Shown: positions 17,895 to 25,141 of the stretch, one piece after another | Numbering within the stretch: the stretch's first letter is position 1 | How the letters are laid out: each line of letters opens with the position of its first letter | Assembly: GCA_016934515.1 (NCBI GenBank) | Contig: JAFGSR010000020.1 | Location: 1-43,490, forward strand | Length of the DNA: 43,490 nucleotides | Direction of reading: 5' to 3' | Source of the DNA: Sedimentisphaerales bacterium | Lineage (GTDB): Bacteria > Planctomycetota > Phycisphaerae > Sedimentisphaerales > SM23-30 | Program-made: the position numbers and the translations under genes | Notes under the pieces: model-generated | Database searches by the model: none | Seen by the model: the letters and a program-made list of their open reading frames with translations, nothing else | What the model was told of the DNA's origin: nothing

Positions 17895-18293
17895 TTATTG
17901 CTTTTTCTTACAGCCACGCATGACAACCTGATACTCACGCACCTTATAATCCTTCAGCGAATCCTCACCTTTAACCTGTAATGCATCCCATGGAACATCA
18001 TGAATCTCACCAGTTTCATCATCGATGAAATGATGATGTGGTTCGATACAAGGATCGAAAACAACTTTGCCTTCCCTGAGTATCTGTGTTTTCAATACTC
18101 CCTTGTTAACCAGAAGATTAAGAGTGTTATAAACCGTAGCCCTCGATACCGTTGGGTAATCCCGCTTCACCTTCTCCCAAACCTCATCAGCCGAGGGATG
18201 CGTCCTCGTATCAAAAACCGCCTTGGCAGTAGCTATCCGTTGTGGCGTAGGCTGTATCTGATGGGACCGGAGTATTGATATAACTTTTTCCAT
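17895..18293 (-). CDS. perR: Fur-family peroxide-sensing regulator (PerR type, no CxxC structural zinc site)
   Basis: Winged-helix repressor, 132 residues; the recognition region is TVSRATVYNTLNLLVNKGVL. The five regulatory-metal ligands of Bacillus subtilis PerR (His37, Asp85, His91, His93, Asp104) align with His32, Asp80, His86, His88 and Asp99 here, a constant offset of five. Asp80, where Fur has Glu, favours PerR. The first structural-zinc CxxC is replaced: where relatives read HHHFICxxCG this one reads HHHFIDDETG, and only one Cys remains near the C-terminus. It lies directly upstream of katA, the classic PerR target, and probably represses katA and itself. Confidence 0.85.
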   Translation of the reverse strand: MEKVISILRSHQIQPTPQRIATAKAVFDTRTHPSADEVWEKVKRDYPTVSRATVYNTLNLLVNKGVLKTQILREGKVVFDPCIEPHHHFIDDETGEIHDVPWDALQVKGEDSLKDYKVREYQVVMRGCKKKQ

Positions 18294-18301
18294 AGCAATT
18301 T

Positions 18302-18330
18302 ATACTATGTCTAATATTATACAATGTCAA
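18302..18330 (-). promoter_or_regulatory. Candidate promoter of perR
   Basis: On the minus strand TTGACA (18330-18325) is followed after 17 bases by TAGTAT (18307-18302), and a better TATAAT lies between them at 18321-18316. The AT-rich stretch GTATAATATTAGAC resembles a PerR box (TTATAATnATTATAA) with the centre base missing, consistent with autoregulation. The -10 box is very close to the ATG and no Shine-Dalgarno is visible, so the transcript could be nearly leaderless. Confidence 0.4.
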
Positions 18331-18649
18331 AACATTTTCCAAAATAATCCAGGAAAATATCTATCACATGACAAATTCGTCAAAAACGTATGATGATCGC
18401 TGAATCGAGTATATCTACAAAAATGATGTTCATCGCCTCGGCACACCGTAAGTGTCTGATATGAAATGGATTACAATTTACACCCTGTCCCCAAAACCGG
18501 CATTGGCCGGTACGGGAGTATTTGGGCTGCATACGCCGGAATATGCAAATCCTCCCTTTTAAGGACTTTGACCTATAGTTGTCGCACACCTCATCTACTG
18601 ATGATCATTCCTATCAGCAGTAAACTTCAAGCCGATGACGTCCATGTCT
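18331..18649. other. Intergenic region between perR and the oxidoreductase gene
   Basis: About 320 bp with no supported gene. A stem-loop (CTACTGAT at 18595-18602 pairing with ATCAGCAG about ten bases on, one G-T pair) lies downstream of the oxidoreductase on its strand and may help terminate it, but has no T run. Confidence 0.35.
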
Positions 18650-19693
18650 TTATTCTATATTTATAACTCTTCCCGCCGCTGCTGATTTATAGCAGGCATT
18701 TATAACTTTTTGACTTTGGATGCCAATTTTCGCATCATTAGCCGGCTTATCACCATTAATTATTGCTCTGCTGATTTCTTGAACCTCTGCAAGATAAGTA
18801 TTAATCGCCTCCGACTTAATCTTAATGCCGGCGCGAGCATCTCTGCCCTGCTGCGCGTCATAGGCTGCCGCTGAATCCTCCAGGAAAGCAATCATTTCAC
18901 CGGTATCACCCTGGCCTATTGTGCCCCTAGCTAGAATACTTCCACCTGAACCATAAAGTTCTAAAACATTCTTGCTGCTCTTGTCAGGAATACAGAAGAA
19001 AGTGTCAACAATACCCATTGCCCCGTTTTCAAAAAACAAATTTACAACCGCACTGTCTTCAGATTTGTAATCGTGAACCGAATTATTAATAAAGCAGCTA
19101 ACCTTTTTAACCTTACCAAAAAACATCTCCAGTAAATCAATACAATGACCGCCCATATCCATTAATGAACCACCACCACCATGATCCGGATCTTGTCGCC
19201 AGGCACCTTCAATCGGAGGGTACCAGCAAGATAGCTGGGCTCGACCCAATACCAATCTGCCGAGCTTACCCTCTTTAATCATTTGCAATGCCTGCTGATG
19301 CTGCGATTGAAAACGCATCATAAACGCAGTACCCAAAATAACTTTAGCCTCTTCGCAAAATGCCGTCATCTTTTCAGCTTCTTCGATATTCATCCCCAAT
19401 GGCTTTTCGCATAGTATATGTTTGCCTGCCTTTGCGCATGCAATTACCTGCTCATAATGCAAATTCGCAGGAGTTGCAATATACGCCGCATCAATATCAC
19501 TCACCAAAAATTCATCAACACTGTCAACTGCTGCTACATTAAATTCTTTGGCAACTTCCGCGCTCGCCTGGGAATTCACATCATAAACAACTGCAAGCTC
19601 CGCATTATCTGCTGCAACTATACCTTCCGGAATTGTCCTCCTTCTTGCGATACCACCACAACCGATTACTCCCCATCTGATATTATTGGACAT
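18650..19693 (-). CDS. Gfo/Idh/MocA-family oxidoreductase
   Basis: NAD(P)-dependent sugar or polyol dehydrogenase family. The N-terminal Rossmann motif reads GVIGCGGIARR (residues 8-18), followed by the family hallmark CEKPLG near residue 95. The C-terminal domain contains HGGGGSLMDMGGHCIDLLE, carrying the Asp and His typical of the active site. Length of 347 is normal. CGGAG precedes the ATG by seven bases. Its start overlaps the deacetylase gene's end by 11 bases, making it the last gene of a three-gene operon with a sugar aminotransferase. A role in amino-sugar metabolism is inferred from this context. Confidence 0.9.
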   Translation of the reverse strand: MSNNIRWGVIGCGGIARRRTIPEGIVAADNAELAVVYDVNSQASAEVAKEFNVAAVDSVDEFLVSDIDAAYIATPANLHYEQVIACAKAGKHILCEKPLGMNIEEAEKMTAFCEEAKVILGTAFMMRFQSQHQQALQMIKEGKLGRLVLGRAQLSCWYPPIEGAWRQDPDHGGGGSLMDMGGHCIDLLEMFFGKVKKVSCFINNSVHDYKSEDSAVVNLFFENGAMGIVDTFFCIPDKSSKNVLELYGSGGSILARGTIGQGDTGEMIAFLEDSAAAYDAQQGRDARAGIKIKSEAINTYLAEVQEISRAIINGDKPANDAKIGIQSQKVINACYKSAAAGRVINIE

Positions 19694-20735
19694 TTGTGTT
19701 CTCCGATTTCATTTCTGTTTTATAAAAATCCGCCAACTCATTGCAGGTGCATACCCATATTTTGTCCTGCTGGTATAATTGGCCGAGATATTCAATCACC
19801 GGGAACAAAAACTCTTCCACCGCGTCGTCCCATTTTTCACTTTCAGTTACCAGGTTTATTGGATGGCATAAAAACGTAAAAATTGATTGCTGCTCAATTG
19901 CATCCGAAATCCTCTGCTTCCAAATTCTTACCGCACCAGCCGGCGTTCTATTAAATTCAATCCCCCTGCTTTCACAATACGCTCGAGCCGCATCAACAAA
20001 AGTTGTATTCGCTTTCTCATCAGCAACTAACACCGACCAGTCGTAAGTTTGGGAATCCATGGGAATCTCCACCATGTCATATATTTTGGCGCCAAGCTGC
20101 ATTCGAAACGGCATGGGACCATATCCCTGACCGGGCACAACAAAATCGTCGATGCCAACATGACTGGTCCATTTTAGGCCAACCTCTTCTATCGCCTGAT
20201 AACTGAATTCATTGAAATAACCGTATGGCAGGCGAAAACCATTGACAGTACCGGACTTGATTTTTTCGATAGCTTCCACGCCCCGCTTGACTTGCTCTGC
20301 ATTTACCTCTGGCCCATATTGGCCTGCATAAATCTTGTCCTCATCAAACGCCCTATCTAAATCATGCCAGTAGCCATGCGATGCAACCTCACAACCGGAA
20401 TCCAACATCCTGTTAACAAACTCAGGACCATAGTCTTCCGCCATTTGACCCACAACACAAAAAGTTGCCGTAATGCCGCATCGTTGAATTTTTTCGCATA
20501 TTCTTTTGTAATTCGCAACTTCTTTGGCTTCGTCACCAACACCATTACTATAACACCCCTCAACATCAAAGGTCAAAAGTATCGCAGACTTTGCTCCATT
20601 GGGAAAAGTGGTACAAACCGCCATCTGCCTGTAAGGATTGACACCACTAGGCTGTTGGCCTCCAAATGAAAAACCACCATATTTGCCCATCATATTCCGC
20701 CCCTGCTCTACCAAAGACTTCTGTTGTTTTGTCAT
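19683..20735 (-). CDS. Polysaccharide deacetylase family protein (NodB-like fold, FDVEG type)
   Basis: Metal-dependent hydrolase expected to remove an N- or O-acetyl group from a sugar or a related amide. The metal site appears as LLTFDVEGCYSNG (family TFDDG or FDVEG) and SHGYWHDL, which supplies the H-x3-H pair. Start chosen at 20735 (MTKQQKS), with AAGG nine bases upstream; the longer frame to 20780 has no ribosome site. There is no signal peptide, so it is likely cytoplasmic and may act on a sugar intermediate rather than a polymer (inference). Middle gene between the aminotransferase, 60 bases upstream, and the oxidoreductase, which overlaps by 11. Confidence 0.82.
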   Translation of the reverse strand: MTKQQKSLVEQGRNMMGKYGGFSFGGQQPSGVNPYRQMAVCTTFPNGAKSAILLTFDVEGCYSNGVGDEAKEVANYKRICEKIQRCGITATFCVVGQMAEDYGPEFVNRMLDSGCEVASHGYWHDLDRAFDEDKIYAGQYGPEVNAEQVKRGVEAIEKIKSGTVNGFRLPYGYFNEFSYQAIEEVGLKWTSHVGIDDFVVPGQGYGPMPFRMQLGAKIYDMVEIPMDSQTYDWSVLVADEKANTTFVDAARAYCESRGIEFNRTPAGAVRIWKQRISDAIEQQSIFTFLCHPINLVTESEKWDDAVEEFLFPVIEYLGQLYQQDKIWVCTCNELADFYKTEMKSENTNVQ

Positions 20736-20795
20736 GAAATTCAACCTTGTACAAAATTTACGAGAGGCTCCAAAGTACATCTCATAAAAAACAAA

Positions 20796-22109
20796 TTATT
20801 TTCTAAGCTTTTCCGCTGTGCCCTTAATTCCTGCAACAACATCATCAAGCTCTTGCTTTGTCAATCTCGGATGCATCGGCAGATTCAATTCCCGCTTATA
20901 GAAAAACTTCTCCGCTATCGGACAATCGCCCGTTATACCAAGCTTCTGCAAACCCGTAAAGTGATATGTTGGCTGATAATGCAGAATTCCCTGTACACCA
21001 AACTCGCGATATAGAACTCGCAAAAACCCGTCACGATCATATACTTCAGGATCAAGAGTCAATGTATATAGATGAAATACATGGCCGCAATTTGGATCTT
21101 CGTAAACTCCATTCACGCCATCAATATCCTTGATGCCATCATTGATATATCTGGCATTATAACGCCTTTTCTCGGTTAGCATGTCAATCTTTTTGACCTG
21201 TGCAATGCCCACTGCTGCCTGAATCTCATTCATGCGATAATTATTGCCCCAATGGCCTTTGTAATCCTGAACATCAAAGTGTGAGGGCACCCAATAGTCG
21301 CTGTATTTACCATCGATAACCTTTTTCAGACTATTCCTGCCAAATGTAAACTCCGTCTGGCCAATATCCCACTGCCCCAGATTCATACAACGCAACGCCT
21401 CGATAGGCTTGACCCACTCGTCATTATTCGTAGTAATCATGCCGCCTTCACCACATGTCGTTATGTTTTTCAGAGAATGAAAACTAAAAACTCCTGCATC
21501 ACCAACCGATCCCGCCTTCTTGCCTTTATAAGTAGCTCCATGAGCATGTGCACAATCCTCAAGAACAAAAATATTATGCTTTCTGGCAATCTCCATAATT
21601 GGGTCCATGTCGCACATTTGGCCGGCATAATGGACAACGTAAATAGCTTTGGTCTTTGATGTTACTTTTTTCGCAATTTCAGCTGGATCAATATTAAATG
21701 TCCTTGGATCAATGTCAGCATAAACCGGTGCCACCTTTTCCTTGAGAAGCACCAGCGAATTTGCAATAAAAGTATTTGGCGTGATAATTACCTCGTCTCC
21801 CTCTTTTAAATCAAAAAGCTGAGTGCACAAGTGCATACCTGTTGTACAGTTAGAAACCGCAAAGGCATGCTTGACATCATGAAACTTAGCAAAATCTTCC
21901 TGGAAAATCTGAACCTTGAGTCCCATTGTTAAAGAATCCTGTTCCATTGCTTCCAAAACAGCGTTTTTCTCGTCTTCGTCATATATTGAGCCAAAAAACG
22001 AGTATTTCACCTTCAACTCAACGCCGTCACCTGTTTCATAACTTGAAGTGATGCCGCCTTCTGACTCCTCGCCAGTAGTGTGAACTTCATTTCTTCCCTC
22101 TTTTGACAT
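20796..22109 (-). CDS. DegT/DnrJ/EryC1/StrS-family PLP aminotransferase
   Basis: Transfers an amino group to a keto sugar using pyridoxal phosphate. Recognised by SNCTTGMHLCTQLF (phosphate loop), VLEDCAHAHGATYKGKKAGSVGDAGVFSFHSLKN, in which the Lys is the expected PLP anchor, and GEGGMITTN directly after. Length of 437 is slightly long because of about 35 extra acidic and polar residues at the N-terminus. AGGAG lies six bases before the ATG. First gene of the operon; it diverges from a ROK repressor across 95 bp containing a clean palindrome. Confidence 0.9.
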   Translation of the reverse strand: MSKEGRNEVHTTGEESEGGITSSYETGDGVELKVKYSFFGSIYDEDEKNAVLEAMEQDSLTMGLKVQIFQEDFAKFHDVKHAFAVSNCTTGMHLCTQLFDLKEGDEVIITPNTFIANSLVLLKEKVAPVYADIDPRTFNIDPAEIAKKVTSKTKAIYVVHYAGQMCDMDPIMEIARKHNIFVLEDCAHAHGATYKGKKAGSVGDAGVFSFHSLKNITTCGEGGMITTNNDEWVKPIEALRCMNLGQWDIGQTEFTFGRNSLKKVIDGKYSDYWVPSHFDVQDYKGHWGNNYRMNEIQAAVGIAQVKKIDMLTEKRRYNARYINDGIKDIDGVNGVYEDPNCGHVFHLYTLTLDPEVYDRDGFLRVLYREFGVQGILHYQPTYHFTGLQKLGITGDCPIAEKFFYKRELNLPMHPRLTKQELDDVVAGIKGTAEKLRK

Positions 22110-22156
22110 AATAAACTCCTAATCCTTGAATGATTGACAAAAACTATTATTTTTGC

Positions 22157-22180
22157 TATACAATATAATAACATTGTATA
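22157..22180. promoter_or_regulatory. Palindromic operator candidate between the aminotransferase operon and the ROK gene
   Basis: TATACAAT and ATTGTATA form perfect 8-bp arms around 8 bases, centred in the 95-bp divergent intergenic region. The arms contain -10-like sequences, so a bound dimer would block both promoters. The natural candidate is the adjacent ROK protein (inference). Confidence 0.5.
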
Positions 22181-22204
22181 TTAGTTTATTAGGAGACCCT
22201 TATT

Positions 22205-23404
22205 TTGTCAAGTAATATATTAACGCTCAGGAAACTTTCCCAAAATGGCACACAAACCAGTATTTTGCAAACAGTTAGAGATTTTACCTCAATTTCACGA
22301 TCTGGCATTGTCCAGAAAACCCACCTGCCCCACGCTGCAACATCCAGAGCTGTCGCCGCATTACTGCAAAACAACACTGTTATCGAAACCAAACTCGCAG
22401 ATACCAGCGGACCAAGAAGAAAACGGGGCATCAGCCTTAACCCGGAAAAAGGCTTCTGTATCGCTGTGGAATATAGTGCAATTGGACTCGAAGCAATCGC
22501 TCTTAACACCGCTTATCAGAAAATCGCAGAAAACAAAGCTTCTATCGACCTGAAAAATCTGCCGCAAAATGAAAAGATTCTCAAAATAATCTCATTCTTA
22601 GAAAAATTCAAAAATTCCATTTCTCTCAGCGACGAAAAATGCCTCGGCATCGCTATCGTCGACCCGGGTATCATCGACACTGACCAACGAATTTCCATTT
22701 ATTGTAGTACACTTGAAAACTGGGAAAATGTACCCCTGGCTAACTTAATTGAAATGAAGTTCGCTATCCCTGTAACATTAATCAATACCAGCATGGCAAA
22801 AATACGGGCTCTCGACCGTCTCGAAATCCAGGGCAGCCATGACAATCTAATGTATATCGAATATGGAAACGGCATTGGCTGTGGCTTAAAACTTGCGGGA
22901 AACTATATCAGCGGCCAAAATAATCTGGCTGGCGAACTTGGGCACATAAGAGTTACCGACAAACCCGTCTGTTGCAGATGCGGAGGAATCGGCTGCCTTG
23001 AAGCCGTCGCCGCCCTTCCTGCCCTAAAAAACCACGCGATCTCCATCATCAACGAAAGTACCGATAGCGTTCTTAATAAAAAAAACAAGATAAGCGGCTT
23101 AGCAGTCCTCGAAGCAACTGCCTACGGTGACCGGCTCGCTTCACATATCATCGATGAAGCTTTTGACTACCTGGCAAGAGCTGTCGCAGCAATCGCAAAC
23201 GTCGTAAATCCCGAAATAATCGTCTTTGACTGGCTCATAGGAACCGCCGGTAACCAGGCCGTCTCAACATTGATGCGGTCATTGCAAAAAAACATTCTAT
23301 CTACTCACTGGAACAACACAAAAATCTGCATAAGCAAAATTGACTCTTTCATCGGACCTCTTGGTGGCGCTGCTAATATTATAGATAAAGCCCTGGAACA
23401 TTAA
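22205..23404 (+). CDS. ROK-family transcriptional regulator (NagC/XylR type)
   Basis: DNA-binding sugar sensor. Starts at TTG (22205) with AGGAG nine bases upstream; no ATG is suitably placed. Residues about 20-65 form a winged helix (SRSGIVQKTHLPHAATSRAVAALLQ), and the rest is a ROK domain with YIEYGNGIGCGLKLAG, the GELGHIRV motif and the zinc-binding CCRCGGIGCLEAVA. Length of 399 fits repressor-type ROK proteins (about 390-410) rather than ROK kinases (about 300). It is divergent from the amino-sugar operon and probably controls it in response to a sugar or sugar phosphate. Confidence 0.88.
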   Translation: MSSNILTLRKLSQNGTQTSILQTVRDFTSISRSGIVQKTHLPHAATSRAVAALLQNNTVIETKLADTSGPRRKRGISLNPEKGFCIAVEYSAIGLEAIALNTAYQKIAENKASIDLKNLPQNEKILKIISFLEKFKNSISLSDEKCLGIAIVDPGIIDTDQRISIYCSTLENWENVPLANLIEMKFAIPVTLINTSMAKIRALDRLEIQGSHDNLMYIEYGNGIGCGLKLAGNYISGQNNLAGELGHIRVTDKPVCCRCGGIGCLEAVAALPALKNHAISIINESTDSVLNKKNKISGLAVLEATAYGDRLASHIIDEAFDYLARAVAAIANVVNPEIIVFDWLIGTAGNQAVSTLMRSLQKNILSTHWNNTKICISKIDSFIGPLGGAANIIDKALEH

Positions 23405-23617
23405 ATATATAAAACAAATATATAACATACACTGACGTTACGGGAAACACTTGATGACATCTCCGATTACATTCTGCCGGAAGTATTTTTAAGTTACCTC
23501 AAGTCTTTAATAACAAGATGGTATGAAAAAACCACGGCGTTTCTGTCATGGATTTCTTGGTAACCAACGGAAAAAAAACGCAAAATGTTTATGACTAAAC
23601 GAAACTTTAATTGCACG
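23405..23617. other. Intergenic region, nothing recognised
   Basis: AT-rich spacer after the ROK gene. I see no gene and no clear terminator. Confidence 0.4.
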
Positions 23618-23646
23618 TTGCGGAAGACACCTAAATCTGTTATAAT
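23618..23646 (+). promoter_or_regulatory. Sigma-70-type promoter of the WXG/FtsK-like operon
   Basis: TTGCGG (23618-23623), a 17-base spacer, and a perfect TATAAT (23641-23646). This would start transcription near 23653, leaving a leader of about 150 bases before the first gene. It is the best promoter match I found in the window. Confidence 0.6.
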
Positions 23647-23693
23647 AGCTCATGGATAAATTGTGATCAAAAAATATTATTAGCCGGTATATG

Positions 23694-23767
23694 TTGCGGA
23701 AAGCGGAAAAATGTCGGAAAAACATGCTTAAGCTACGCGTAAGACCACCAATCCTGTTCTTCCGCAA
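23694..23767 (+). promoter_or_regulatory. Inverted repeat in the leader of the WXG/FtsK-like operon
   Basis: TTGCGGAA (23694-23701) and TTCCGCAA (23760-23767) can pair as a perfect 8-bp stem enclosing 58 bases, ending 34 bases before the first start codon. A second GTTGCGGAA overlaps the -35 box at 23617-23625. The arms could be RNA structure or binding sites for a regulator. Confidence 0.35.
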
Positions 23768-23801
23768 TAGGTACTAAATAAAACAAATTACGGAGATTGT
23801 C

Positions 23802-24074
23802 ATGGCCAAAGCCGATGTTGACCCCGAGGAACTGCAAAAATTCGCACGGGAACTGACTCGTTTTAATTCGGAGCTGGAAAGTTTAATCAATCGGCTCCAT
23901 GCGCGGATGCAGGCGCTGCAGCAGAGCTGGCGCGATCAGGAACAGCGAAAATTTGAAGAGGAATTCAACCAGACAATCAAAGCCTTGAGCCGGTTTATGG
24001 ACTCATCGAATAGACATGCCTCTTTTCTGGTCAAAAAGGCAAAGCATATTGAAGACTATCTGCAACAACACTAG
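23802..24074 (+). CDS. WXG100-like small helical protein (W-x-D variant)
   Basis: A 90-residue protein predicted as two long helices joined by a turn, the WXG100/ESAT-6 layout. The turn reads SWRDQEQRKFEEEF near residues 46-60: W-R-D in place of W-x-G. The same W-x-D-x-x-x-R-K-F-E pattern occurs in the fourth gene-order partner at 24810, supporting a real family. CGGAG lies six bases before the ATG. I see no YxxxD/E secretion tag at the C-terminus. Known: WXG100 proteins are substrates or partners of type VII secretion ATPases. Inferred: this one works with the FtsK-like ATPase downstream, probably as a dimer. First gene of the operon. Confidence 0.75.
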   Translation: MAKADVDPEELQKFARELTRFNSELESLINRLHARMQALQQSWRDQEQRKFEEEFNQTIKALSRFMDSSNRHASFLVKKAKHIEDYLQQH

Positions 24075-24083
24075 GGGGCAGGC

Positions 24084-24767
24084 ATGAGCAATGGTGCACG
24101 AGTATATTCCCTTGAGGCACTCAAGGAATTCGAGGCGGCGTTGCTGAAGTTCGCCCACACGGTCTCGGCTGCGATCGAAGAAGCGGACTCCGAGGTGCAG
24201 CGCACGCTTCTGTGGCTGAATTTGGAACAGGATCGCTATTGGAAAAATCAATTAAGAGTCAGAAACGAGGCCTACACCCAGGCCAAACAGGTGTTGAAGC
24301 GTAAGGAGTACCTGGATAAGTCGCCGCTGGGAAGCAATTCTTCTTATCTCGATGAACGCAAAGCAATAGCCTTGGCCAAAATGCGTTTTGAAGAGGCCCA
24401 GACCAAATGCAAAAATGTCAAACTCTGGATAATGAAGTTGGAAGAAGAGGCGATGACGTTCAAGGCGGCGGCGAATAGCCTGATGAATCTGGTGGAGATG
24501 GACCTGCCCCAGGCACGAGCCCAGATCGATTCGATGGTGATGGCGCTGGAACGATACCTGGAAATTAATCCGCCCAGCGAAGTGACGCCCAATATTCCAG
24601 ACAGCGTTAATTACCCGTTCCAGGGCCAGGACCAGGACCAGGAAGCTGTCACCCGCAGCGAACCGCCGAACTCAAATGCAAAACCGGATGAAGCTCCCGC
24701 CCAGACAGAGCAGACGCCCCAAACGAACGATAACAATAAGCATAATAATCATAATCAGTCGATATAA
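24084..24767 (+). CDS. Helical protein with disordered Gln/Asn/Pro-rich tail, type VII-like locus (function unknown)
   Basis: A 227-residue protein with no recognised family. Residues 1-165 are almost entirely helical and charged, with LLWLNLEQDRYWKNQLRVR near residue 43, which has two Trp in a helix-turn context. Residues about 170-227 are low complexity, with repeated Gln-Asp, then Pro/Glu/Gln/Asn/His, and look disordered. No signal peptide or membrane span. It sits ten bases after the first WXG-like gene and before the second, so it is likely a secretion partner, substrate or chaperone of the same system (inference). The ribosome site is GGGGGC close to the ATG. Confidence 0.7.
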   Translation: MSNGARVYSLEALKEFEAALLKFAHTVSAAIEEADSEVQRTLLWLNLEQDRYWKNQLRVRNEAYTQAKQVLKRKEYLDKSPLGSNSSYLDERKAIALAKMRFEEAQTKCKNVKLWIMKLEEEAMTFKAAANSLMNLVEMDLPQARAQIDSMVMALERYLEINPPSEVTPNIPDSVNYPFQGQDQDQEAVTRSEPPNSNAKPDEAPAQTEQTPQTNDNNKHNNHNQSI

Positions 24768-24809
24768 AAATAAGCAGGAATTTATTATTCATAGATCGTG
24801 GAGTCAACG

Positions 24810-25022
24810 ATGGGTGTTAAGGCAAACCAGGCACAGATAAATCGGGCAGCCAAGGAACTGTGGATCAAATGGAACAGCACCCGAAGTAAATGGCAGGATG
24901 AAAATGCACGCAAATTCGAAAAACAATACCTGGATCGTCTCCGGGCGCAGTTGCGGATGAGTGAATTAGCACTGGATCATTTAGATATGGTGTTGAATCG
25001 GGTCAGGCGAGATTGTCAATAA
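24810..25022 (+). CDS. Second WXG100-like small protein (W-x-D variant)
   Basis: A 70-residue protein starting at ATG 24810, with GGAG six bases upstream; an in-frame GTG at 24798 is less likely because it would use the ribosome site as coding sequence. Two helices flank SKWQDENARKFEKQYLDRL, which matches the W-x-D-x-x-x-R-K-F-E-x-x-(F/Y) turn of the 90-residue partner. It is shorter than usual for WXG100 (about 100), mainly at the N-terminus. The short tail ends RRDCQ and lacks YxxxD/E. It probably forms a heterodimer with the first WXG-like protein (inference). Confidence 0.72.
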   Translation: MGVKANQAQINRAAKELWIKWNSTRSKWQDENARKFEKQYLDRLRAQLRMSELALDHLDMVLNRVRRDCQ

Positions 25023-25035
25023 TGGAACTATGAAA

Positions 25036-25108
25036 CCCTAACAAAATACGTTAAAAACAGCGTTAATAGTCCTTTTGCCTGGCCGAACACTCGTTTTGTT
25101 AGAGCGAA
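25036..25108 (+). repeat. 73-bp intergenic repeat, copy 2
   Basis: Same length as the copy at 15730-15802. Left end CCCTAACAAAATACG, right end TTTTGTTAGAGCGAA; CTAACAAAA and TTTTGTTAG are perfect 9-bp inverted ends. It occupies most of the gap between the second WXG-like gene and the ATPase gene, ending 33 bases before the ATPase start. Confidence 0.6.
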
Positions 25109-25141
25109 TAAACGTTTTTTGCGGATAAAGGATCGCAGATC

